A stretch of DNA of 64,000 bases from Coprinopsis marcescibilis (taxonomy: Eukaryota; Basidiomycota; Agaricomycetes; Agaricales; Psathyrellaceae). Shown one piece after another: positions 1 through 10,613 of this stretch. The notes beneath the pieces were generated by a model. That model was not told the origin of the DNA. It saw only the letters and a list, made by a program, of their open reading frames with translations, and did no database searches. The position numbers were made by a program, and so were the translations under genes. Every line of letters begins with the position of its first letter. Position 1 is the first letter of the stretch. The stretch lies in assembly GCA_004369085.1 (NCBI GenBank), contig ML210147.1, positions 1,178,001 to 1,242,000 of the forward strand. Reading direction: 5' to 3'.

Positions 1-387
1 CCACGGATTCCACAAAAGTTGCCTTTAACCTTTCTGGGGTTCCGCTTGGAATGGAGGAGGAAATCAAGAGGAATATTGAAGGATACTAGTAAGCATTTGG
101 TTTGTTTTCTGTCATGACGACTCATACTCATTGCTCCGCGTTTCATTAGCGTTCATGGGTTTAAATCCATCGGGTATGTAGCTCTTGTCCCTTCTGAACC
201 TGTATATTCTTCAGATTATACCCGCAAACGGGAGGGCGCCAAGAAGGCGAAGAACAAGAGACAGGTGGAGGAGGAATCCTCGCCTAGCTTTGTAGTTCCA
301 GCCGTGATAATTGGCGTCCTTGTGGTTGCCGCCGCGTTTGCCGTCCCTCTTCTTTCTTCCAGCCCCGTTCTGCGCCCCTCGCCATAG
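1..387 (+). CDS. 3' end of a tail-anchored membrane protein gene (partial)
   Basis: An open frame enters from the left edge in frame 3 and runs to base 88. A GTAAGC donor at 89 and a TTAG acceptor ending at 149 remove a 61-base intron. Reading then continues from 150 to a TAG at 385-387. About 108 residues are visible. They end with a lysine/arginine-rich stretch (TRKREGAKKAKNKR), a short acidic linker, one hydrophobic segment (VVPAVIIGVLVVAAAFAVPL) and about ten residues. That layout fits a C-terminal membrane anchor with most of the protein in the cytosol. Without the splice the frame stops at 87-89. No domain is visible, so the function is unknown; the upstream part lies outside the window. 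Confidence 0.45.
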
Positions 388-1125
388 GAGCGAAACCCTT
401 GTTGCTTTTTGACCCCTTTCTTTTGATGAGTACACTATTATCCATGGAATATATACTGAGGCTCTTTGATTTTTGGGGATTCTTTCGTTCTACAGGTTGG
501 GCTCTGAACTGTGATTTTGGTCCCCCTCTTCGTCGTGGTTTGGTTCAAGTTGGAGCAAGGTTCAAGTCGCTTTGGGAACGATAGGAGTCCGGAAACGATT
601 GGACGTGCCAGAAGACGGTTCTCTTTACGCTCTGTTTGGAAGCGGTGATGGGTTCTGGATTCTGGGAGATGAAGAAGAATAGAATAGAGTATCCGATACA
701 ATACCAACTTTTGTACAACTGACAGGGAATACGCGAATTCATGGTTCTGAGGGATTAAACGAGACTGCCAGCAGGCATGTGTGTATGCGTTTGTTTGGTG
801 GTCCCATCAAGTTCGACAGGCCAAATTTGCGAAAGTCGTGTCGTTCGAATTTGCTAGCTACCCGCTGACGCCCCTCCTTATTCTTGTCTACCCTCTCCTC
901 GTCGTTGACCGCCCTATTTTGTAAGTGACAGCAGTCGTTTTCGCTGCGTCTGGCTCTGACAAATGGCGTTCTCCGTCCTTCTTTCCCGGTGTTCCTGGCG
1001 TTACAACAACCTGGCAACCACTATACCCCTCTCTGTTATATTCAACTCGATAACGACCACGTTCGCTGTAAATTCAATCTCCTGGAACGCATATTGGAAG
1101 AACAGACCACGCTTAGAAACCAAAA
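388..1125. other. Intergenic: 3' flank of the tail-anchored gene and CDC10 promoter
   Basis: No supported gene. The last 250 bases are pyrimidine-rich, as is common ahead of fungal housekeeping genes. Short open frames here overlap on both strands and show no coding features. Confidence 0.5.
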
Positions 1126-2517
1126 ATGGCTGAAGAAATTCGCGCGCAGACCTATGTCGGTTTCGACTCCATCACCCAACAGATCGAGCACAAGCTCTTG
1201 AAGCGTGGCTTCCAGTTCAACGTCATTCTTGTCGGTGCGTAGGCTTTCTGTCTGTCGTTTGGGTTAAGGGTCTGGTTAGAGAGGGCTGTGAGGGGCGGGA
1301 CGCGTTGACACGTCGGGCTGGGTCGTTGTCACGCGCGATGTGGCGTGGTTCTAGAGCCTTTCATTATTTTATTCTAGGCGTTACGAGCAAGGTGCTAATC
1401 CTTTGCGTTTCACAGGTCAGACTGGTTTGGGAAAATCCACACTCATCAACACAATCTTCGCGTCGCATTTGATTGACTCCAAGGGGAGGTTTACCGCGGA
1501 TGAGCCTGTGAGGCAGACGACTGAAATCCAGGCTGAATCGCATGGTGCGTTCTTTTCGTGCGTCTTTACGTCAAACTCGAGCTAATTTAGTCTTCCGTGT
1601 CCTCCTCGCCTGTGCTCGTCTTTTGCGAATAGTGATTGTGGAGAATGGCGTCAAGCTTAGGCTGAACATTGTTGATACCCCTGGATTTGCTGACCAGGTT
1701 AACAATGAGGGGTGGTAAGTGCTCGTGCCCATTTGCGTTTTACTTTAGTTGGCGATGCTGACGTTTGGTTGTTCTTTTTAGCTGGGATCCTATCATCAAG
1801 TACATCAAGGACCAGCATAGCGCATACCTCCGCAAGGAGTTGACTGCCATGCGAGACCGTTACATTCAGGATACCCGCATCCACTGCTGCTTGTACTTCA
1901 TCAGCCCCACTGGTCACAGTTTGCGCCCTATTGATGTTATTGTGATGAAGAAGCTGAGCGAGGTCGTCAACGTTGTTCCCGTCATTGCCAAGAGCGACAG
2001 CTTGACTTTGGATGAGAGGGAGAGGTTCAAGAGCAAGGTATGGGCTTTGTCAGGCGGTTGATAAGCGGTTTCAGCTGACTGTTTCCTTTGTGTGTAGATT
2101 CGTGAGGAGCTTGTTTACCACAACATCCGCCTGTATCCCTTTGATACCGATGAGGATGAGGACGAGGAGATTCAGTTGAATGAGTCGATCAGGGTAAGAA
2201 AGAATAGCTTTGGGCGCTTGGGCGGGGTTTCGCTAATGCAATTTGATCCCCATTAGGAGGTCGTCCCATTCGCTATCGTAGGCTCTGAGAAAAACGTTAT
2301 CATCGACGGCAAGTCTGTCCGTGGCCGCAAGACTCGCTGGGGAGTTGTCAACGTCGAGGACCCCAACCACTGCGAATTCGTCCACCTTCGAAACTTCCTC
2401 ACCCGCACCCACTTGCAAGACCTCATTGAGACGACTGCCCAAATCCACTACGAAGCGTTCCGCTCAAAGCAGCTTTTGGCACTCAAGGAGGGTGTCAACC
2501 AGCGACCTGCTCAGTAA
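1126..2517 (+). CDS. CDC10: Septin, Cdc10 type
   Basis: GTP-binding septin that assembles into hetero-oligomeric filaments at the bud neck, septum or hyphal cortex and scaffolds cytokinesis and polarity factors. Six exons (1126-1234, 1416-1544, 1633-1714, 1782-2037, 2098-2193, 2257-2517) encode 310 aa. The P-loop GQTGLGKST at about residues 37-45 is split by intron 1. It is followed by the switch motif DTPGFAD, the septin signature region CWDPIIKYIKDQHS and the G4 motif AKSD. The N terminus (YVGFDSITQQIEHKLLKRGF) matches the Cdc10 subgroup. The protein ends shortly after the G domain without the C-terminal coiled coil of Cdc3, Cdc11 and Cdc12, which also points to Cdc10. The start ATG at 1126 is in a good context. 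All phases close, so the model is firm. Confidence 0.95.
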
Positions 2518-3387
2518 ACGGGGGTTCAGTTTCATTTCATTCCAGTTGTAGTAATTCCACCCACCTTTTGATACCCTACATCCACTATTCCGGATTCTTT
2601 TCGCTCATTTGTGTTCCGCATTGCTGACTCTCTTGATAGGGGAGTTTGGCCACCCATACCGTCTCGAAACCTACCTGGTTTTGGATTGATTTGACTTGTG
2701 TCTGTCTCCCGTTCGTTTACGTAGTTGCTCTTTGGACTTGATTTTGGTATATCGTTCGTTTTAATCATGACACCACTGTCGAATAAATTGCTTGTGATAC
2801 CTTTATCGTGAACGTGTAGGAGAGTTATAAGCATGGGAATGTCACTGTTGATCTTCGGGGCCCGGAGTTGTCGGGCGCTACTTCGCACGAGACAGACGTG
2901 CAAATATCGAGGAGGATAAAAGGCAATTTGGACTGTCACTATGTATCGAGGCTAAGGACCTGTACTAGCGGATTTAGATGGAAATTCATGTATTCTGGGG
3001 TAGAAACCCGCAGGATGACAGGGCCACTGGCAGTGTCTGTCTGGTTTTGTGTTTGATGTGATGTCAATAAAGATTTGTCACAGCCGGGGCTTGTGCGTCA
3101 GCGTCCTTTACTGGCCAGCCGTCGCAGTTTTGGTTAGAACCAATACCTTCTCCCGTCCGTCAACACCTTTCCCTCCTCCCCAGTCTGTTTCTTGGTCTTT
3201 ATTTCTTGTTCTGCTCAGTTATGCTTGCTTGATTTTTTGGCATATAGCACATCCGAATTCGATACCACCACCAACGAATTTCACGACTCTCCACTGGCAA
3301 GACCACAACCATTGGCATCGGACACCACGGGCGGTTGCAAAACCTATTTTTCATAATAACCTTTTCGCATCACCTCCGTCAGCGAAG
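2518..3387. other. Intergenic: CDC10 3' region and flippase promoter
   Basis: No supported gene. AATAAA-like sequences near 2782 and 3066 could be polyadenylation signals for CDC10. The stretch from about 3150 to 3240 is strongly C/T-rich, as in basidiomycete core promoters. An open frame reaching back to 3049 is only the upstream extension of flippase exon 1. Confidence 0.5.
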
Positions 3388-6300
3388 ATGAAGAAACATA
3401 GCAAATTCACACAGCTGTACGACAACTGGGCGGCATGGAAGGTCGAAGACCTGTTCACGAGGAAGCGCGAGCCAGGTCCAAGAAGAACTGTCTACATTAA
3501 TGAGAATCTGCCCGACAACTACCGCGACTCGAGGGGCCAGATTAAACCGGAACACGTTTACGCTACAAATCAAGTCATTACCTCAAAGTACACCGTCCTC
3601 ACCTTCCTCCCGAGGAACTTGCTCGAACAATTTCGGAGGATTGCCAACATGTGAGTGAGGTCACCTCTTTCCTTACTCGGCGTATCTCTGCGCTCGGGTG
3701 GAGATTCTCGCTTGGAGTAGGGGTACTTTGCTTACATTGTGCGCGCGACTACAGATTCTTCTTCTCCATCGCGGTCTTGCAGTTCTTCCCCAAGTTTTCG
3801 ACCATCTCGCCTGGCCTGGTTATACTGCCATTGCTCATCGTGCTAACTATCACGGCGCTCAAGGATGGGTACGAGGATGTGAAACGGCACCAGTCGGATC
3901 GGCAGGTGAACCATTCACACGTCAGGGTGCTGAGTGGGGGCGGGTGGGTCAATCCCAATACCATGGAGGGAAAATCCAAGACCTTTGTTCGTGGACTGGT
4001 GCCAAAGCTCAGGAGAAAGAGCAAGAAGGTGCAGAATGAGAATCCCAAGGGCGAAGAACTTGCGGGCGTTGCGACCCCAGGAAGCCCTGAGAGTACTAGG
4101 GAATTGGATGAAGAGGAGGAACCCCGGACACCGAGTCACCATCATGTATTCCCGCTCCACCACGACGACGGCATCGAGAAGCCTCACTGGAAGTCAACGA
4201 CATGGGAGGACCTGGCTGTTGGCGATTTCGTCAAGATCGTGGACAACGAATCTATCCCGGCGGACGTTCTGATATGTTCCACATCCGAAGAGGAGAATGT
4301 CTCCTTTGTGGAGACCAAGAATTTGGACGGCGAGACCAATCTCAAGTCGCGCAACGCGGTCGCTGCGCTAACCCACATTCGGAGCGCTGCAGACTGTGCG
4401 TCGTCGCATAACAGCTTTCGCATTGACTGCGATCGGCCAGAAATCAACATGTACAGGCTCAATGCGGCGGTCAGGGTTGGGCAGGAGACTATTGGAGTTG
4501 ACATTCAGAACGTATTGCTGCGGGGCACGGTGCTTAGGAATACAAAGTGGGTCATCGGAGTGGTCATCTATACCGGCCAAGATACTCGGATAGTGATGAA
4601 CTCTGGCGGCACGCCCAGCAAGCGTAGCAAGGTCGAGCGGCAGATGAACCCTCAAGTGTGAGTCAGCTTTATCTGGATTCCCATAATTGTTTGTCAACGG
4701 ATTGCTAATGCGGAAGCGGTACGTGTTTTAGGTTTATTAATCTGATGGTGTTAGCCGTAATGGCGGTGGTATGCGCAATTGTGGATTCGATCCTCCAGCA
4801 TAGATACTATCCTGAAGCTCCCTGGTTGTATGGCGCCAATCTACCAACCGATAATCCTTCAATTAATGGCCTCATAACCTTCTTCTTCGCTCTGATCACG
4901 TATGTGTTTACCATAAATGTGGGAGCTTTGTAACTAACCTCGTTTTGGAAAACAGGTTCCAAAATATTGTTCCCATCTCCCTCTACATCTCCATCGAGTT
5001 CGTTCGAACTGCCCAAGCCGCGTTCATTTATTTTGACAAGCAAATCTACTATGAGAAGACAGACAAGCCTACTATTGCGCGAAGCTGGAACCTTTCGGAT
5101 GATCTGGGCCAGATCGAGTACATCTTCTCGGACAAGACGGGTACACTGACCCAGGTCTGTGCTTTTCTTGACTACCGCCTTCCCAACGTCGATTCTTATC
5201 ATTCCGTTTCTAGAATCAAATGGTATTCCGCAGCTGCTCAATTGGTGGACGAATGTACGCGGGCGATCCAAGCATGGAAGACGAAATCGACGCTGGTTCC
5301 AAGCTTTCTGGCGACATTAAAGAGCTACCAGAAGTTTCCAAGCCCCCAGCTTCTGGGGAATCTGGAGCTTCGTCCTCTACGGCCCCCAGCGACACGAAAC
5401 TGGCTGCGGATGAAAAGGCAGTGCCCTCTGCCCTTGAAGGAACAGCGACCAAGCCACGTGCCCACTTCCACGATGCCGAGCTCGCGAGCGACCTGCAGGA
5501 GGCGGTTAGTGCAGAACCTGGAACGATTGAAGCTGCGCATGCACGGCAGTTGAATGGATTCTTTTCCGTTCTTGCGCTGTGTCATACGGTTTTGACCAAT
5601 GTTGATCCACACACTGGGGTGATTGATTACAAGGCTCAGAGTCCGGATGAGGCGGCATTGGTGCAGGCTGCGGCGGATATGGGCTTTGTGTTCCGTGGAA
5701 GGGATAAGGAGACTCTGTTGTTGCAGACGCCATTTTCCGGTATTAAATCCGAGATGGACGAGGCATCGTCGTCGTCGTCGTCGAGGCCAGTGTCGAGGGA
5801 GAAGCAGCCAGAGAGTGCAGAGGGTTTGGAGCGGTATGAGTTGCTGAATATCCTCGAGTTTACGAGTGCGAGGAAGAGGATGAGTGTGATTGTGCGCAAG
5901 ATGGATGGGGATGATGGGAGGTTGTTCTTGTTGTCCAAGGGAGCGGATAATGTTATCTTTGAGAGGCTGAAGCAGGGGTATGGCGAGGAGTTGAAGGCAG
6001 ACACCGAGAGGCATCTTGACGAGTTTGCGAGTCAGGGGTTGAGGACGTTGACATTAGCTTACAAGGTCGTTCCCGGTACGTCCTTTACTTTGTTTCTCGC
6101 ACTTTCTGTGATTCTGATCGTTTTTGTACAGAACAAGAATATCAGGCTTGGGCAGAACGGTACCATCAAGCTACTGTATCGCTCGATGACCGAGAAGAAA
6201 AGATTGAAGCTGTCTGCGACGAGATTGAACAGAACCTCCGTTTGCTCGGTGCAACCGCCATTGAAGATAAACTGCAAGATGGTGTACCAGAAACTATTGC

Positions 6301-8611
6301 TGATCTCAAGAAGGCGGGAATCAAGATATGGGTTGCGACTGGCGATAAACTTGAAACTGCTATTGGTACGTTTAACCTGGAGCCTCTCCTGTACAGTCAC
6401 TGACGTTGCCTTTTGCTCGATTTAGCTATTGGTCACAGTACCAATTTGATTGGACCCGACTCCAACATCATCGTCATTCGTGGTGGGAGTGGGGGTCGAC
6501 CTGTGTATGACCAAATAAAGCATGCAGTAGAGGAGTTTTTCCCTGGCAGCAACATCATCGACGAGGATGGAGAAGCTCGAGATGTCGAGGAATCAATGCC
6601 TCCCAAGTCGCCGAAATCGGTCAGGGGACAGTCTTTCGCTGATGGCGGTCCTCTGCAGAGGGTCGACACTGGTATCTCGTCTATTGTGGGATCGGCCAAT
6701 GGGGATCGACCGGGTGGATTCGTCCTTGTTATTGATGGCTCTGCTTTGACCTTTGTGGGTCCTACGTTCTTGTTCTACCTTTTGCACGAGATATCTGACG
6801 ACTGCTTTCTTAGGCTTTGGGTGATGATCGCCACAAGAACATTCTTTTGCAATTGGCCATGTTGTGCGAGGGCGTGATTTGCTGTCGTGTATCCCCGATC
6901 CAGAAGGCGATGATCGTGAGGCTTGTCAAGGACGGATTGGGAGCAATGACGCTTGCGATCGGCGACGGCGCGAATGATGTTAGCATGATCCAGGCTGCTG
7001 ATGTAGGAATTGGTATTTCTGGAGAGGAGGGTCTGCAAGCGGTGAACTCGTCGGATTATGCTATTGCTCAGGTATGCCGGGAAATCATTGTGCTCATAAA
7101 ACGAGACTGATGTCGAGTGCCTGTAGTTCCGGTTCCTCAAGCGTTTACTTCTCGTTCACGGACATTGGTCTTATTATCGAAATGGAAACATGTGGGTGTT
7201 CTTTTTATTTAGATTTGGGGGATGTCACTGACGTGGGTTTGTACGCAGGATTCTCAACTTCTTCTACAAGAATATTGTTTGTATCGGTGTACTATGGTGG
7301 TTCCAAATCTACTGCGCATGGAGCTCAAACTAGTGGGTTTTCTTTTTTCCCTTTACAGTGTTTTGGCGTCTGACTTGCGTAATTACAGTGTACTGGAATA
7401 TACCTACCTTCTCTTTTGGAATTCATTCTGGACGCTTGCACCCGTGATTGCTATCGGGTTGTTCGACCGTGTTGCTGGTACGTCGGAAATATGCACGAGG
7501 CAGCCCAGGGTGCTAATTAGGCCTGTCTACAGACGATGTCATTTTAATGGATTTCCCCGAGCTTTACCGATTTGGACGGGAAGGGAGATGGTTTGGCATG
7601 CGTTTGTTCACTTGGTACATGAGTGACGGCGTGGTCCAGGTATGTGCAATAATTCCTATCCTGGATGCACGGGGTACTGATGCCTCGCCTCTAGTCTGCC
7701 ATTATCTTTTTCATCATACTGTACTCGTATATGTTTGTGTCCGCCAGGAATGACGGTTGGCAGGTGTCGTTGTATGAATTCTCGACGGTAGGGTGTTATG
7801 TTATCCCTGTGTGTGATACTGGCTAACGAGCCCCCTTTCAGCCTATGGCATTCGCCGCCGCGTTCACAGCCAACTTCTTCAATGGCCTAAACACCAACAC
7901 ATGGACAGGATGGGTCTTCTTCGCCGTGTTCTTTGGAGATGTGTTCATCTGGCTTTACACAGTAAGATTACTACTCTTGAACTATCTTCAACTCGACTTA
8001 CTAACACCGCAACTCAGGTCGTCTATAACTCAATTTCCCCTGGTTGGTTCGTTACCCCTGTCTATGGGAACAACGTCATCCTTTTCAGGTCGGCGTTCTT
8101 CTGGCTTTCGCTGCCTATCACCATCCTGCTCTGCTTGCTCCCTCGATACGTATACAAGGCGTATAAGGCATGCTACTACCCAGACGATATTGACATCATC
8201 CGACATGTCCGTAAACTGGATCCTAAAGCAGATCTCCGCTACGCGATGGAGGAGCAAACCCAACAAGCTCATGCCCTCGCACCACTACGCCGACCAGCTT
8301 CCGTGGCATCCAGGACAACATCGCGCGCTGAGAGTATTGCGACATTACCTGGCCGACCGTCGGTGGATCTACGCTCCGCAAGCAGAACGGATATGTCGAC
8401 AGGAGTCACCTCGCAGTATCGTGGGTTCGACTTTTCGATGGAAGAAGGTGGTGTTGCGATCCAGCGAATGCAGACGAATCTCTCAGAACGGCGGCAGAGT
8501 CGAACACAACTACCAGCACCCGAATCGCCTAACAAGCGGCGGAAGCTGACGCTACCCAGAAGCTTCCTGCGTCTAAAAGGGTCCAATATCAGGGACTCAT
8601 CACAATCATGA
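3388..8611 (+). CDS. P4-type ATPase, phospholipid flippase (Dnf-like)
   Basis: ATP-driven flippase moving phospholipids from the outer to the cytosolic leaflet of plasma or endosomal membranes; family members usually need a Cdc50-type subunit. Fifteen exons (3388-3650, 3755-4657, 4732-4899, 4956-5154, 5214-6075, 6132-6365, 6426-6754, 6814-7071, 7127-7191, 7249-7332, 7389-7477, 7533-7639, 7695-7787, 7842-7961, 8018-8611) encode 1455 aa with every phase closing. Visible motifs: N-terminal FRRIAN before the first membrane helices; the P4 actuator loop DGET (P4 enzymes have this in place of TGES); the phosphorylation site DKTGTLTQ (5131-5154), split from NQM by an intron; the nucleotide-binding [19 protein letters not shown]; the hinge [19 protein letters not shown]; and a C-terminal block of membrane segments. 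Polar Ser/Glu-rich inserts lie after the SIGG motif and between GDKLETAI and the hinge, and a basic Ser-rich tail follows the last helix. The Dnf assignment rests on the N-terminal sequence; Drs2 or Neo1 type is less likely. Confidence 0.93.
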
Positions 8612-8922
8612 TAATTTATGTAACGTAACCTATCTCTCAAGACTCACATTAATACACTTATTTAGTTTTCTGCTATCGTAGTACATACACTTATGCGTTC
8701 GGAAGTGCTTTACTTCTCTTTGGTTTTTCTAACCATCTACTAGTACTCACTCATTTTTTACCATTTGACATGCCCTTTGACGACCTTTCGATTGTTTTCT
8801 GCTATAAACACTTTTTATTAGAAGATTTGGGTGCATTTTCTTTTTGCCTGCCATTCCCTGCATTTACAACCTCCCCTCTTGCATATGTATTAGTAGCACT
8901 TAGGCTGTTAGTCCATCATAAA
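8612..8922. other. Short convergent intergenic region
   Basis: A/T-rich spacer between the 3' ends of the flippase gene and the minus-strand gene that follows. Nothing else is seen. Confidence 0.5.
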
Positions 8923-9795
8923 TCAAACTATTATTCCTTTGTCTGTAGCAAAGTATTGCTTCTTGACCGACTCGAAGTGCAGACGTGAATGCTGCTGCTG
9001 GGGAATCGGAGGCAATGTGAAAGAAAATATATCTGGGTACGAGACTATATCTTTCTGGCGAAGGCGTTCAAGGCCAATGGAATTCCAATTCTCCCAAGAC
9101 TCCTTTCGGGTAGCCTGTTTTGACCTGATCAACATCACTTTTGGCTTCCCTCCGACTAGGGCTTGCATGATGTTCTTGTCAAGCCTGTCGAGTTCGAATG
9201 GCTTGTTCTTTGAATTTTCTATCATGACAACACCCAGCGACTTGAACGCCAGGGTGGTCATGCCTTGAAGAATTACAGCGACAGCTCGAGATTCTATCTC
9301 TTGTCGTTCAACGAAGTCTTTCTGGGTCTCCGTCCCCCGTCTTGGTGTGATATTTGGACTAATGATATCCGATTGCATCCCATGGACTGGGCTTGTATTC
9401 CCTGAACATGTCTCACTTTCAATGGACACAACGACGCGAATGCCATCTGGACGGCGAGTCACGCCAGCGTAAGAGCAATTCTTGTGCTTGAAAAAGTCAG
9501 GAGAGCCACCAGAATGTGTGATTATTAAAGAAGGGAGGGTCCCTGACAGAACTGGCGGAAGTGAGGTGCTTCCTTCGTAGGCATTCCTGTTGACACGCGT
9601 CTCAATTGTCTTCAGTTTTTGAGAGATCAAGAATTGGTCTAAATCCCCGGCTTGGATTGGGTGGGCCATGTGGATTATCCCATACCCTAGAGCGTCGACT
9701 CCAGTGACTTTGAGGTAAATCTCTTGCTGTATGTCCGGATTGGGACCTCCAATTGTGGACTTGTGCCCGGAAGCGTGGGCGGACTGGAAATTCAT
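8923..9795 (-). CDS. Hypothetical protein, 290 aa, single exon
   Basis: An uninterrupted minus-strand frame from an ATG at 9795 to a stop at 8923 encodes 290 aa. The length, balanced composition and intergenic flanks on both sides suggest a real gene. I do not recognise a domain. There is no signal peptide or membrane segment. The N-terminal half contains IYLKVTGVDALGYGIIHMAH, and the C-terminal half is lysine/glutamine-rich. It could be a lineage-specific Agaricomycete protein. An upstream exon cannot be excluded. Confidence 0.55.
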   Translation of the reverse strand: MNFQSAHASGHKSTIGGPNPDIQQEIYLKVTGVDALGYGIIHMAHPIQAGDLDQFLISQKLKTIETRVNRNAYEGSTSLPPVLSGTLPSLIITHSGGSPDFFKHKNCSYAGVTRRPDGIRVVVSIESETCSGNTSPVHGMQSDIISPNITPRRGTETQKDFVERQEIESRAVAVILQGMTTLAFKSLGVVMIENSKNKPFELDRLDKNIMQALVGGKPKVMLIRSKQATRKESWENWNSIGLERLRQKDIVSYPDIFSFTLPPIPQQQHSRLHFESVKKQYFATDKGIIV

Positions 9796-10613
9796 GGGTA
9801 AAACTGAAACCTGGGATGAAGGTGTGCGATTGTGTGGTTGGCTTCAAAGAGACGCTGGTATTTGTAGATATGCATCGGTATGGGCCCGTCTTTATATGCA
9901 TTGGAGGGCACTGAGCCACTCACTGGCTGGATAGCTTGGTCCCCGCCGTTGAAACAAGGCGCGAGTCATTTGGTAGCTGTAGTCGCCCTATAGGCCTTGA
10001 TTAATGTGACTCCCAGCCATCGTGACAAGGCCGCCCGCCTGGCTTGGACCTCCAGGTCCATTTTAGCAGAGCTATCAATCGCTACTACGGACCTATCGGT
10101 GCGCACATAATCTCCTTTTGTGGGAGAAAACCGTTGATACAAACCACCCTCCCATTTTACAGTTAGATGTTAAGGACGAGTCGCGAGATAATTCAGAGCT
10201 CCAGGCCTGGAACAAGGCGAGACAGATGCTGTAAGGATATTGACGTTGGCTTGAGCAGAACCGCATAGCTTACACCTGACAACTAATCGCTCGATAATGG
10301 CGATAAGCGCCCTAAAGCCGCGAGCGCCAACTCACCACCTTGCCTTGGCGTCTCAAACTGGAGGATTACGAGCCACATAAGTTAGAGGTCCATGAGAAAT
10401 ACATATCAGGTCAGTATTATAACTTTTTACTGGCGCGTGGACTGTACTCCCTTACCTTTTGCGAAACATAGTTCAAAAAAAAAAGAAAGCGAAACCTTCT
10501 AAATGAGATCCCGACTACATTAAATGCCCAAGTTTTATCAAGTTAAATATATCTGTACAGGGAACAGAGAGTGAAACTTCAACACACACAAAAGAGTTAT
10601 AAGCACCAAATCA
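9796..10613. other. Intergenic, no gene seen
   Basis: 818 bases between a minus-strand promoter and the 3' end of the DUF6535 gene. Only short open frames with no coding features. A run of ten adenines lies near 10477. Confidence 0.5.
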
